From Lentisphaeria bacterium (GTDB lineage Bacteria > Verrucomicrobiota > Lentisphaeria > Victivallales > Victivallaceae), in assembly GCA_018265615.1 (NCBI GenBank), contig JABLYX010000027.1, positions 1 to 55,987 of the forward strand: a stretch of DNA of 55,987 bases. The letters run 5' to 3'. The notes under the pieces are model-generated. The model made no database searches. It was not told the origin of the DNA and saw only the letters and a list, made by a program, of their open reading frames with translations. Each line of letters starts with the position of its first letter. Within the stretch, counting starts at the first letter, position 1. The translations under genes and the position numbers were made by a program. Below, one piece after another: positions 41,223 to 49,237 of this stretch.

Positions 41223-43367
41223 ATGAGAAAATTCATGATCGCGGCCGCGAGCCTGCTGGCTGCCGCCGCATGGGCCGGGGAACGGCCGTTCGATATCGCC
41301 GGCGCCGCGCCGGAGCAGTTCCGGATCATGCAGAACGCATCTGTTGAGCGGGAGGCGGGGAAGCTGATCCTGACGATTCCGGAGGATCGTTCCGCGCGCT
41401 ATCCCGGAGTCGCTTTGAGGGCGAAGGGCGGCGGGCCGTTCGATGCGTCGGGCTGCTCGGTGCTCGCATTCGATGTGAAGAACCTGCGGCCGGTGATGTC
41501 GGCCGGACTCGCCTGCGAACTCCTGAATTTCGCGCCGGACGGCAAGGCGTTCAAGTACCGGGTCAAGGGCGGGATTGCGCTGCGGCCGTTCGAAAAGGGC
41601 GTCATGCGTGTTCCGTTCTACCGGAATTTCGGCGCTGGAGAGGGGGTCGGGCCGGAGGGCATGGCGGTGAATTTCGAAGGTTTTCCGCACTCGCTGCGGT
41701 TCACCTCGCAACGCATTGACCATGATGCAATCGACGAGATCCGGCTGTTCCTGAAGGACTGGTGCGGCGAGGAGCAGAGATTCGAGATTTCGAATATCCG
41801 GCTTGAGTCTCCGGTGCGGCCGCTGCCCGCCGCGCTCGCTTCGAAAGAGACTTTTTACCCCTGCATCGACCGGTTCGGCCAGTATAAGCACAAGGAGTGG
41901 CCGCGCAAGGTGTCGGACGACCGGGAGCTCCGTGAACGGCTTCGCACCGAAGAAGCCGAGCTCGCGGCAAAGCCGGGAATCCCGGACCGGACCGTCTACG
42001 GCGGTTGGGCGTCCGGCCCTTCGTTCGAGGCGACCGGACACTTCTATCCGCGGAAGCACGGTGGGAAGTGGTATCTTGTCGATCCATCCGGAAAGCTTTT
42101 CTGGTCGCTCGGAATTGATGGCGTGCGCATTACAGCGGGAACCGGCATCTCGCTGCGCGAGCACTATTTCGAGGAGCTGCCGCAGGACGGCGATCCGCTT
42201 TACGGGCAGTGCTTCGGCAGGCATCGCGGCGGCCGGAGGGGTTACTACAGGGAGAAGCTCGGGGATGCGCCGATCCGCACCTTCGAATTCCATATGCGCA
42301 ACCTGATTTCGAAACTCGGTCCGGATTTCCGGGCGAAGTTTCCCGAGCGGGCGCACCGGCGGCTGAAGAGTTGGGGAATCAACACGATCGGTAATTGGAG
42401 TCAGAGCGACGTCATGCGAAAGGGCGGCATCCCGTATGTCGCGGATATTCAGGCCGTCAGGCCGAAGATGAACAGCGGAAAGGGGTTCTACGATGTGTAC
42501 GATCCGCGTTACCGCGCTTCGATCGAACAGCGGCTCAGGGAGCGCCACGCTTATTCGCTTGACGATCCTTTCTGCATCGGGTTCTTTATCGACAACGAGT
42601 TGAATTGGGGGACGGACCGGAGCTTTGCCGAGGATGCGCTGCGTTCCGCAGCGTCACAGCCTGCGAAACAGCAGTTCTTCCGGCGGCTGAAGGCGAAATA
42701 CGGCGGGGTCGGCAAACTGAACCGGGCGTGGAAAACCGCGTTTGCCTCCTGGGACGCCGCAGTGGAAAGCACGGAGCTCCCGGATACGGCGGACGCCCGG
42801 AAGGATCTGCGGACATTCAGCCACGCGCTGACCGAGCACTATTTCAGGGTTAACCGCGAGGCGGTCAGGGCGGTTGCCCCGCATAAGCTCTACCTCGGCT
42901 GCCGGTTCCACGATTTTCCCGCGCCCGCGATCCGCGCGGCGGCAAAGCATGTCGACGTCTTGAGCTTCAACCTCTATAAATACTCCGTCGCGGAGTTTTT
43001 TCTGCCGGACGGCGTGGACAAACCGGCCGTGATCGGAGAATTTCATTTCGGCACGACGGCGGGCGGCGTACCCGGCGCTGCGTTGAGTCCCGTTGCCGGC
43101 GAAGAGGACCAGGCACGGGCATATGTGCGGTATATCGAAAGCGCGCTGTACAACCCGTATTTCGTCGGGGCGCACTTTTTCCTCTACTGCGACCAGGCGG
43201 CGACCGGCCGCCCCTCGGAAGGTGAGAACCTCCAGACCGGGTTCGTGGACGTGACCGATACGCCGTACCCGAAGCTTGTCGAAGCCGCGCGTGAAGTGAG
43301 CGCTGACCTCTACCGGTGCAGGATGGAAATGGGAACGGCCTTTACTTCGCCGGATCCGTCTCGGTGA
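41223..43367 (+). CDS. Secreted GH50-like (beta-agarase-type) clan GH-A hydrolase
   Basis: A 714-residue exported enzyme with a signal peptide ending near AWAGE. The first approximately 190 residues form a beta-sandwich, possibly a carbohydrate-binding module. The catalytic part starts near residue 265 (GKWYLVDPSGKLFWSLGIDGV) and contains E459 in FIDNELNWG, probable acid/base, and E606 in IGEFHFG, probable nucleophile. This arrangement matches GH50 beta-agarases and related clan GH-A enzymes. Agar need not be the substrate. It ends a LacI-pseudopilin-hydrolase cassette and overlaps the convergent GntR gene by 26 bp. Confidence 0.8.
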   Translation: MRKFMIAAASLLAAAAWAGERPFDIAGAAPEQFRIMQNASVEREAGKLILTIPEDRSARYPGVALRAKGGGPFDASGCSVLAFDVKNLRPVMSAGLACELLNFAPDGKAFKYRVKGGIALRPFEKGVMRVPFYRNFGAGEGVGPEGMAVNFEGFPHSLRFTSQRIDHDAIDEIRLFLKDWCGEEQRFEISNIRLESPVRPLPAALASKETFYPCIDRFGQYKHKEWPRKVSDDRELRERLRTEEAELAAKPGIPDRTVYGGWASGPSFEATGHFYPRKHGGKWYLVDPSGKLFWSLGIDGVRITAGTGISLREHYFEELPQDGDPLYGQCFGRHRGGRRGYYREKLGDAPIRTFEFHMRNLISKLGPDFRAKFPERAHRRLKSWGINTIGNWSQSDVMRKGGIPYVADIQAVRPKMNSGKGFYDVYDPRYRASIEQRLRERHAYSLDDPFCIGFFIDNELNWGTDRSFAEDALRSAASQPAKQQFFRRLKAKYGGVGKLNRAWKTAFASWDAAVESTELPDTADARKDLRTFSHALTEHYFRVNREAVRAVAPHKLYLGCRFHDFPAPAIRAAAKHVDVLSFNLYKYSVAEFFLPDGVDKPAVIGEFHFGTTAGGVPGAALSPVAGEEDQARAYVRYIESALYNPYFVGAHFFLYCDQAATGRPSEGENLQTGFVDVTDTPYPKLVEAAREVSADLYRCRMEMGTAFTSPDPSR

Positions 43368-43947
43368 AGCGGAAGTGGCGGGTCAGGAGCTCCGCCGCTT
43401 TTTCACCGTCCCCTTCGAGCATCGCGTCGAGCAGCCCGATGCGCTCCGAGCGCGGCGTCTCCGGGATCGTGCAGTTGCGGAGCGTCCGGTACGGCGCGGT
43501 CCGCCGCAGCAGGTTCAGGATGATCTCCCTGAGGAAGCGGTTGCCGCAATATTCCGCGACCAGCCGGTGCATCGCCTCGTCCACCGCGAGCGACTCCTCG
43601 GGGCCGCCGGAGACGATCCGGGCGCGCAGCTCGCGCAGCTCCGGCTTCGGGATGCGCGGCAGCGTTTCGCGCAGGACCTGCGGCTCGATCCGGCTGCGGC
43701 ACTCGAACAGCTCCGCAATCTCCTCCCGCGACGGGGAGGTGACCTGGAGCCCGCGCTTCGGCAGCGCTTCGATCAGCCTCTCGGCCGTGAGGCGGCGCAG
43801 CGCTTCGCGCAGCGGGGTCCGGCTGATGCCGAACTCCGCCGCGAGCGCCTCTTCGGTCAGCCGCGTGCCGGCCGGATACCGGCCGCCGACGATCCGTTCC
43901 GCCAGCAGCCGGTAGGCCTGTTCGCTCAGATTGGTCTTCTCCAGCAT
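43342..43947 (-). CDS. GntR/FadR-type regulator with FCD domain
   Basis: A 201-residue regulator. The winged helix (residues 6-68) has AYRLLAERIVGGRYPAGTRLTEEALAAEFGISRTPLREALRRL. The helical C-terminal FCD domain (about 80-200) normally binds a small carboxylic acid and often a metal. It is translationally coupled to the upstream ferredoxin-nitroreductase gene through a TGATG overlap. A perfect palindrome of the FadR/GntR kind lies in the intergenic region in front of this operon and the divergent esterase, so it probably controls both. Confidence 0.9.
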   Translation of the reverse strand: MLEKTNLSEQAYRLLAERIVGGRYPAGTRLTEEALAAEFGISRTPLREALRRLTAERLIEALPKRGLQVTSPSREEIAELFECRSRIEPQVLRETLPRIPKPELRELRARIVSGGPEESLAVDEAMHRLVAEYCGNRFLREIILNLLRRTAPYRTLRNCTIPETPRSERIGLLDAMLEGDGEKAAELLTRHFRFTETDPAK

Positions 43948-44756
43948 CAGTCCACCCAGGTGACGCGCAGCGGCTGCCGCGCCGGAATCCGTTTATGGTG
44001 ATAGCGCGGGTAGCCCGCCACGATCGCGCCCGTCACGATCTTCCCCTTCGGGAGCTTCAGGAGCCGGAGCAGCTGCGGATCCCCGTCGATCGCGGCGGCT
44101 TCGGCCCATCCGGCCCAGCAGCTCCCGAGCCCGGTCATCGGCGCGTAGAGCTCGGCGTAGGTCAGCATGAACCGCCCGTTCTGGCGGAACATCGGCTTCG
44201 TCGACTCATCCATGAGCGCGAGGATCATGCACGGCGCGTTGCGCAGGACGTTGTCCCATCCCGTGGCGCGGTGGAACGCGACCATCGAGGCGAGGTGCGG
44301 CGCGAGGTCCAGCCGCTTCTCCGCCCATGCCATCGAGGCGGCCGTGATCTCCTTCAGGGTTTCGCGGTTGTCGATGATGTGAAAGTGGACGTTCTGCGTG
44401 TTGCCGCCGGTCGGGGCGATGCGGGCGATGTTCAGCAGTCTGTCGATCGTTTCGCGCGGCACGCGCTCCTTTTTGAAGCCGCGGATCGAACGCCGGGTGC
44501 GCAGGAAGTAAGCGGCCTCCTCCGGCGTCGGAAGCTTCGCGGGGTCGATCGTTTCCTGTTTGTCGCGCGGCGTGCGAAGATTGTCGATCGCTTCGGTCGG
44601 GCAGACCGAAACACAGTGCCCGCACTCGATGCACTGATCCTCCCGGACCTGCGGCCCCTCGTCGCCCATCTCCAGCACACAGGTGGGGCAGTCCGTGATG
44701 CAGCAGCCGCACTTCACGCATTTTTCCGCGTCGAGCCTGATGAAATCCATACTCAT
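43947..44756 (-). CDS. 4Fe-4S ferredoxin-nitroreductase fusion
   Basis: A 269-residue protein. Two 4Fe-4S motifs lie in the first 60 residues (CVKCGCCITDCP and CIECGHCVSVCP). A nitroreductase-family FMN domain follows (RRSIRGFKKERVPRETIDRLLNIARIAPTGGNTQN). This architecture occurs in anaerobes and suggests electron transfer from reduced ferredoxin-like clusters to FMN for reduction of an unknown substrate. AAGGAG is seven bases before the first ATG. First gene of a two-gene operon with a GntR regulator. Confidence 0.9.
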   Translation of the reverse strand: MSMDFIRLDAEKCVKCGCCITDCPTCVLEMGDEGPQVREDQCIECGHCVSVCPTEAIDNLRTPRDKQETIDPAKLPTPEEAAYFLRTRRSIRGFKKERVPRETIDRLLNIARIAPTGGNTQNVHFHIIDNRETLKEITAASMAWAEKRLDLAPHLASMVAFHRATGWDNVLRNAPCMILALMDESTKPMFRQNGRFMLTYAELYAPMTGLGSCWAGWAEAAAIDGDPQLLRLLKLPKGKIVTGAIVAGYPRYHHKRIPARQPLRVTWVD

Positions 44757-44902
44757 GCCTGTTCTCCTTCTTTAACGTCTTCTTCTCCTCGCCGGACCGG
44801 GCAGCCCGGCGGATATACAATACGTGCGGATTGTCCGAAAACCAAATCTCCGGGCCGCCCCGGATCGAAAAATATCGGAAAAATCATTCCGGCATTTGCT
44901 TT

Positions 44903-44930
44903 TTGCAAAATATTGTATACTGTATACAAT
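44903..44930 (+). promoter_or_regulatory. Predicted promoter of the esterase-TauE operon
   Basis: TTGCAA, 16-bp spacer, TACAAT. The -10 box lies inside the 21-bp palindrome, so a bound regulator would exclude RNA polymerase. Confidence 0.45.
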
Positions 44931-44931
44931 A
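44911..44931. promoter_or_regulatory. Perfect 21-bp palindrome, probable GntR operator
   Basis: Arms TATTGTATAC and GTATACAATA around a single T. Size and the GTATAC core resemble FadR-subfamily sites. It lies between the divergent nitroreductase-GntR and esterase-TauE operons. Confidence 0.75.
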
Positions 44932-44973
44932 ATAGAAATCACCGGAAATGCAAATCGGGAGAGTGACGGGATC

Positions 44974-45756
44974 ATGAAAAATGAGTGGGCGGATTTCCAG
45001 GTCTTGAACGCGGAGGCTTACCGGCCGCTGCGGAAGGAGGATTTCGGAGGGCGCGGGGTCGCGGACCAGCAGCTCTACATCAGCGTGCCGCGCGGGGAGG
45101 GGCCGCATCCGGCCGTGGTCTGGTTCCACGGCGGCGGCCTTACGGGGGGAGGGCAGGAGGTGCCGGATTCCCTCTATGACGGCAGGCTCGCCGTTGTGGA
45201 GGCGCGCTACCGGCTGAGTCCGGAGTTCCCGGCGCCGACGGCGCTGGCCGATGCCGCCGCCGCCGCCGCATGGGTGCTGGCGCACGCGGAGGAGCTCGGA
45301 ATCGACCGGGCGAGGGTGTTTCCGGGCGGCATGTCGGCGGGCGCGTGGCTCGCGGCGATGGTCGGCATGGACGGCAGGCTGCTTGCGCCGTACGGCTTCG
45401 ACAACCGGAGCTTCGCAGGGCTGCTCCTGATCAGCGGCCAGATGACGACCCACTTTCAGTTCAAGGCGGACATGCGCTATTTGCAGACGCAGTTCGAACC
45501 GGTCATCGACGGTTATGCCCCGCTCGCCCACCTGTCGGCCGACCTTCCGCCGGTTCTGCTTGTAACCGGGGAACCGGGGCGCGACATCGCGGCGCGCCCG
45601 GAGGAGAATGCGTTCGCCGCCGCGAGTTTGAAGGCGCTCGGGCACAGGGCCGTCAGCTGTTATCATCTGGCGGGCTGCGACCATTGCGGCACGCTCGATC
45701 ACTGCGGGCCGCATATCGCGGAATTCATCGCCGGAATCCTGGGGCAGGGCAGATGA
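44974..45756 (+). CDS. Alpha/beta hydrolase (HSL-type esterase)
   Basis: A 260-residue cytoplasmic esterase-like enzyme. The oxyanion-hole motif HGGG (residues 52-55) and the nucleophile S121 in GGMSAG identify the hormone-sensitive-lipase group. The acid and base of the triad are probably the Asp of TGEPGRD or nearby and the His of GCDHCG. It likely hydrolyses a short-chain ester. The start at 44974 lies just after the promoter/palindrome region; in-frame codons further upstream overlap the operator. Its stop overlaps the TauE start (ATGA). Confidence 0.85.
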   Translation: MKNEWADFQVLNAEAYRPLRKEDFGGRGVADQQLYISVPRGEGPHPAVVWFHGGGLTGGGQEVPDSLYDGRLAVVEARYRLSPEFPAPTALADAAAAAAWVLAHAEELGIDRARVFPGGMSAGAWLAAMVGMDGRLLAPYGFDNRSFAGLLLISGQMTTHFQFKADMRYLQTQFEPVIDGYAPLAHLSADLPPVLLVTGEPGRDIAARPEENAFAAASLKALGHRAVSCYHLAGCDHCGTLDHCGPHIAEFIAGILGQGR

Positions 45757-46676
45757 ATTCACTCTGGATCGTGGGGCCGCTGATCGGATTTGTCGGCATG
45801 ATGTCCGGAGGTTTCTGGGGAGTCGGCTGCGGCTGGATCGTCGTGCCGACTATGCTGATCCTCGGGTTCGATCCGCTCGACGCGGTCGGCATCGGCCTGC
45901 TGCAGATGGTTCCGGCCACGATTCCGACCGTGGTCCGGCAGTTTCCGGAGATCGGCTGGAAGCGGGAAGAGCCCGGGCGGCTGCTCGTCATCCCGCTCGC
46001 GGCCGGAGCGGTCGGCGCGTCGCTGTTCGGCAAGATGTTCAACGAGGAGCTGTTCCGGTTTTTCGGCAGTTCGGACGTACTGCAGTGGATGCTGGCCGGA
46101 TTCATCCTCGTGATCGCTTTCCAGACGGCCTGCTCCCGGACCCGGGTCAATGCGGATGAGTTCCCGGCGTTTTCCCCGGCGAAGCGGGCCGGCGTGTTCG
46201 GCACCGGGGTCGCGACGGGCGTGCTCTCGTCGATGCTCGGTGTGGGCGGCGGGCTCCTGATGCGCCCTCTGCTGACTTCGGTGTTCAAGGTCCCGGAGCA
46301 TTATACGAGCCGGATCGTGCGGCTCATGGTCACGCTGACCACGTTTTCAGGCGGAATCACCTACCTCTTTCACTCCGACACGGTCGCGTGGCAGGTGCTG
46401 TGGGGAGCCGTTCTGGTTTCGCTCGGCGGCTTCGCCGGGTTCCCGCTCGGAACCCGGATGCACAAAATCGCGTTCGAGGCGGGGTACGCGCAGTATATCC
46501 ACAAGAGCTTCGCGATTCCGGCCGGGGCGATGTTCCTGAACACGCTGCTCAACGTGACCGGCTGCCGCGAGGCGAGCCGGGTCGCGATGATCGTGATCGC
46601 GTTCGGGGTCGCGGCGGGGCTGGCCGGCTTTACGCTCTACGCGGCGAAGCACCGGAACAGGGCGGAAACCGCCTGA
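45753..46676 (+). CDS. TauE/SafE-family membrane transporter
   Basis: A 307-residue inner-membrane protein with about eight hydrophobic segments in two halves. Each half opens with a glycine-rich signature: FVGMMSGGFWGVGCGWIVVP and GVATGVLSSMLGVGGGLLMRPLL. The family exports sulfite, sulfoacetate or other small organosulfonates and carboxylates. Coupled to the esterase by a 4-bp overlap, it may export or import the acid released by that enzyme. The region downstream holds an inverted-repeat element. Confidence 0.88.
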   Translation: MNSLWIVGPLIGFVGMMSGGFWGVGCGWIVVPTMLILGFDPLDAVGIGLLQMVPATIPTVVRQFPEIGWKREEPGRLLVIPLAAGAVGASLFGKMFNEELFRFFGSSDVLQWMLAGFILVIAFQTACSRTRVNADEFPAFSPAKRAGVFGTGVATGVLSSMLGVGGGLLMRPLLTSVFKVPEHYTSRIVRLMVTLTTFSGGITYLFHSDTVAWQVLWGAVLVSLGGFAGFPLGTRMHKIAFEAGYAQYIHKSFAIPAGAMFLNTLLNVTGCREASRVAMIVIAFGVAAGLAGFTLYAAKHRNRAETA

Positions 46677-46684
46677 CGTAAATG

Positions 46685-46848
46685 AGAGCTTATCCCTGAA
46701 TAAGAAAATGGTGCCTTCCCGCGTTAAATTCCCATTCTCTTGACCGCCTCAAGCGCCGATGCACTGCGGCATCGACTTATTTCGGCAGCCGGCGCGACTG
46801 TAAATTTAACGCTTCGCTTTCCCGATTCCTTATTCAGGGATAAGCTCT
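46685..46848. repeat. 164-bp inverted-repeat element (MITE-like or structured RNA)
   Basis: The ends are a perfect 20-bp inverted repeat (46685-46704: AGAGCTTATCCCTGAATAAG; 46829-46848 its complement). Sixteen bases further in on each side, GCGTTAAATT (46721-46730) and AATTTAACGC (46803-46812) pair again, so the arms are 46 nt each. The 72-bp centre holds two more small hairpins (CTTGA/TCAAG at 46739-46753; CGATGC/GCATCG at 46757-46774). No target-site duplication or coding frame was seen. It lies between convergent genes and could also act as a terminator. Confidence 0.75.
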
Positions 46849-46892
46849 GAAACCGCGCGGCGCATTCCTCTGCCCCGCGCGGTTCCGGCTTT

Positions 46893-46931
46893 GATCCGCA
46901 CCGCTCCGCAGGGTTCTGCGGGCGGCGGATC
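46893..46931 (-). terminator. GC-rich hairpin downstream of the Prc protease gene
   Basis: GATCCGC/GCGGATC enclosing CCGCAG/CTGCGG, just after the stop codon on the minus strand. There is no T run, so terminator function is uncertain. A second hairpin, AACCGCGCGG/CCGCGCGGTT (46851-46884), lies next to it. Confidence 0.35.
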
Positions 46932-46937
46932 CACGCG

Positions 46938-49064
46938 CTACTTTGCGTCGAGAGCGGAGAAGTCGGCGGCGATATTCGCGGCTTCCTTGAGGATGAGGTC
47001 GTTGTCCTTCTTATCCTTTTTCTCTCCGGCGAGCCGCTCTTCATAGAGCTTGTCGGCCTCGTCCTGAAGCTGCTTCTCGTCGCGGTACTCCTTCCAACGC
47101 ACCTCTTCGTTCAGCGAAACGCTCTTGCGCTCCTTGTACTTGTTGTAGAGCTCGAGCTTTTTGAGGAACGCGCTGTATTCGGGGTCCCTTTCGATGCGCG
47201 CCTTCGAGAGCTCCCTGAGCTTCCCGACCTTCTCCTTGAAATTCGGGACGAACGGCCTGATGCCGTCGACGGGCTTGACCGAATCCCACGGCAGGTGGTT
47301 GTTCATGAACATCTCGCCGACCTCCATCTGGTCGGTCAGAGACGGCAGCTGGATGTCCGAAGCGATGCCGAGCTGCTGCACGGAGCCGCCGGCGGTGCGG
47401 AAGAACATCGCGGTCTCGTAGGTCGCGGAGCCCGCCGGAAAATTCTCCCCGATGTACTTCAGGTAGCGGTCGAGCGGAACCACGTCGAGCACGGTCCCCT
47501 TGCCGAAGGTCCGGCTGTCGCCGACCACGATCCCGCGCTCGCAGTCGCGGATCGCCGCCGAGAAGATTTCCGCGGCGGAGGCGGAGAGCTTGCTCGTGAG
47601 GATCACGAGCGGCCCCGCATAGGTCTGCTCGCCGTCCTCGTCGGACTTCACCGCGATCCGCTGGTTGGCGGAGCGGATCTGCACGACCGGGCCGGAGGGG
47701 ATGAAGAGCCCCGTCAGCGTGATCGCTTCGGGCAGGCTGCCGCCGCCGTTGCGGCGCAGGTCCATCACGACCGCGTCAACCTTCTCTTTCTTGAAGCTTT
47801 CAAGTATTTTCTTCACGTCGCGGGTACAGCTTTTGAAGTTCGGATCGCCCTTCATGGCCGCCTCGAAATCCATGTAGAAGCCGGGCAGCGTGATGACGCC
47901 GATTCTGCGCTCGCTGCCGTCCGCCGCTTTGACCGTGCGGACTTCGCCTTTCGCCTCGCTCTCGACGAGCACGATTTTGTCGCGGGTCAGCGTGATGGTT
48001 TCCGGAACCGCGGTGCGCCCTTTTTCGCCGGGCAGAATGGTCAGCGTGACCTTGGATTTCTCGGGTCCGCGGATCAGCTGGACCGCCTTCGAGAGCGGCA
48101 TGTCGATCACGTCCACCGGTTCGCCGTTCTCCTGCGCGACCGCGATGATGCGGTCCTCGACTTTCAGCCGCCCGTCGAGCGCGGCGGGGCCGCCGGGGGA
48201 GAGCGAGACGATTTTGATGTAGCCGCCGTCGCTCGACAGCGTCGCGCCGATGCCGGAGAGCGAGAGGTTCATCGACATCTCGAAATCCTCCTCAAGCTTC
48301 GGCGCGTAGTAGTTCGAGTGCGGCCCGTAGACCTGCGCGAGCGAGTTCAGGTAGATGCCGAGGATGTCGACTCTGTCCTTCTGCGTGATGTCGTTGCTGA
48401 TGTCGCGCAGGCGGCTCAGCACCTTTTCCCCGGGGTTCCTGATCTCCCATTTCGACGCGGTTTCGAGCTTCTTTTTCTCTTCGGCGGTCATCTTGTCGGC
48501 GTTTTTCGCGCGCTCCTCCTCCTGAACCCGGTTCATGAGGCGGTAGGCGAGGACGTCGTTCTTGAGCCGCAGGTACCAGAGGTTCTCGAGCTCTCCGCGG
48601 CTTTTGGCGCGCGGCGCCTTGCGGCGGTCCGGCGAAAAGCTCTCGTCGAGCGTGAAGTCGAACGGCTCCTTGAGCCGCTTCTCCGCAAATGTGCGGAACT
48701 CATTGACCCGCTTGCGGAACACGTCGTAGACCCGGAACGCGAACGAACTGTCCCCGGCCTGAAGCTGATCGCAGAGCTTGTCGCGGTCCTTTGCGAACTC
48801 CGCGACGTCCTCCTCCGTGAAGTAGACCTTGCCCGGATCGAGTTCGTCGAGATACTCGTCGAAGAACTGCCGGGAGAGGTTCCGGTCGAGCTCCTGCTGG
48901 CGGTAGTGGTTTTTCGAGAGGAGCCGCGCGGTGATCCGCGTGATCAGCGCAAGCTCCTTGTCGCCGTACTCCGCCGCGGTCCGGACGGGGCCGGCCGCAA
49001 AAGCCGGGACAACCCCGGCCAGCAGGAGGACAGTGAATATGACCTGTCGGATTTTTCTGTTCAT
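46938..49064 (-). CDS. prc: Carboxy-terminal processing protease (Prc/Tsp, S41)
   Basis: A 708-residue periplasmic protease with a signal peptide ending AFAAG. The order of domains is that of Tsp: an N-terminal helical domain (residues 30-200), a PDZ domain near 240-330 (ATLSSDGGYIKIVSLSPGGPAALDGRLKVEDRI), the S41 domain with the catalytic Ser in KLSASAAE and the Lys in TFGKGTV, and a C-terminal helical tail rich in Lys and Asp. Such proteases degrade or trim envelope proteins, including tagged ones. It is transcribed alone on the minus strand. Confidence 0.93.
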   Translation of the reverse strand: MNRKIRQVIFTVLLLAGVVPAFAAGPVRTAAEYGDKELALITRITARLLSKNHYRQQELDRNLSRQFFDEYLDELDPGKVYFTEEDVAEFAKDRDKLCDQLQAGDSSFAFRVYDVFRKRVNEFRTFAEKRLKEPFDFTLDESFSPDRRKAPRAKSRGELENLWYLRLKNDVLAYRLMNRVQEEERAKNADKMTAEEKKKLETASKWEIRNPGEKVLSRLRDISNDITQKDRVDILGIYLNSLAQVYGPHSNYYAPKLEEDFEMSMNLSLSGIGATLSSDGGYIKIVSLSPGGPAALDGRLKVEDRIIAVAQENGEPVDVIDMPLSKAVQLIRGPEKSKVTLTILPGEKGRTAVPETITLTRDKIVLVESEAKGEVRTVKAADGSERRIGVITLPGFYMDFEAAMKGDPNFKSCTRDVKKILESFKKEKVDAVVMDLRRNGGGSLPEAITLTGLFIPSGPVVQIRSANQRIAVKSDEDGEQTYAGPLVILTSKLSASAAEIFSAAIRDCERGIVVGDSRTFGKGTVLDVVPLDRYLKYIGENFPAGSATYETAMFFRTAGGSVQQLGIASDIQLPSLTDQMEVGEMFMNNHLPWDSVKPVDGIRPFVPNFKEKVGKLRELSKARIERDPEYSAFLKKLELYNKYKERKSVSLNEEVRWKEYRDEKQLQDEADKLYEERLAGEKKDKKDNDLILKEAANIAADFSALDAK

Positions 49065-49237
49065 TATGTAAAATACTCCTTATATTTAACATCCTGTGTG
49101 ATAAATTAAAATAACACGTTTGGGCGGAAAATAAAGGCGTAAAAACGGCAAGTTGCTTTTTTTTTTGCTTTTCCGGGTTATATTATAGAGGGAGAATGCG
49201 ATATAATACTTTCGTTTCAATGGAGTTGAGGATTATC

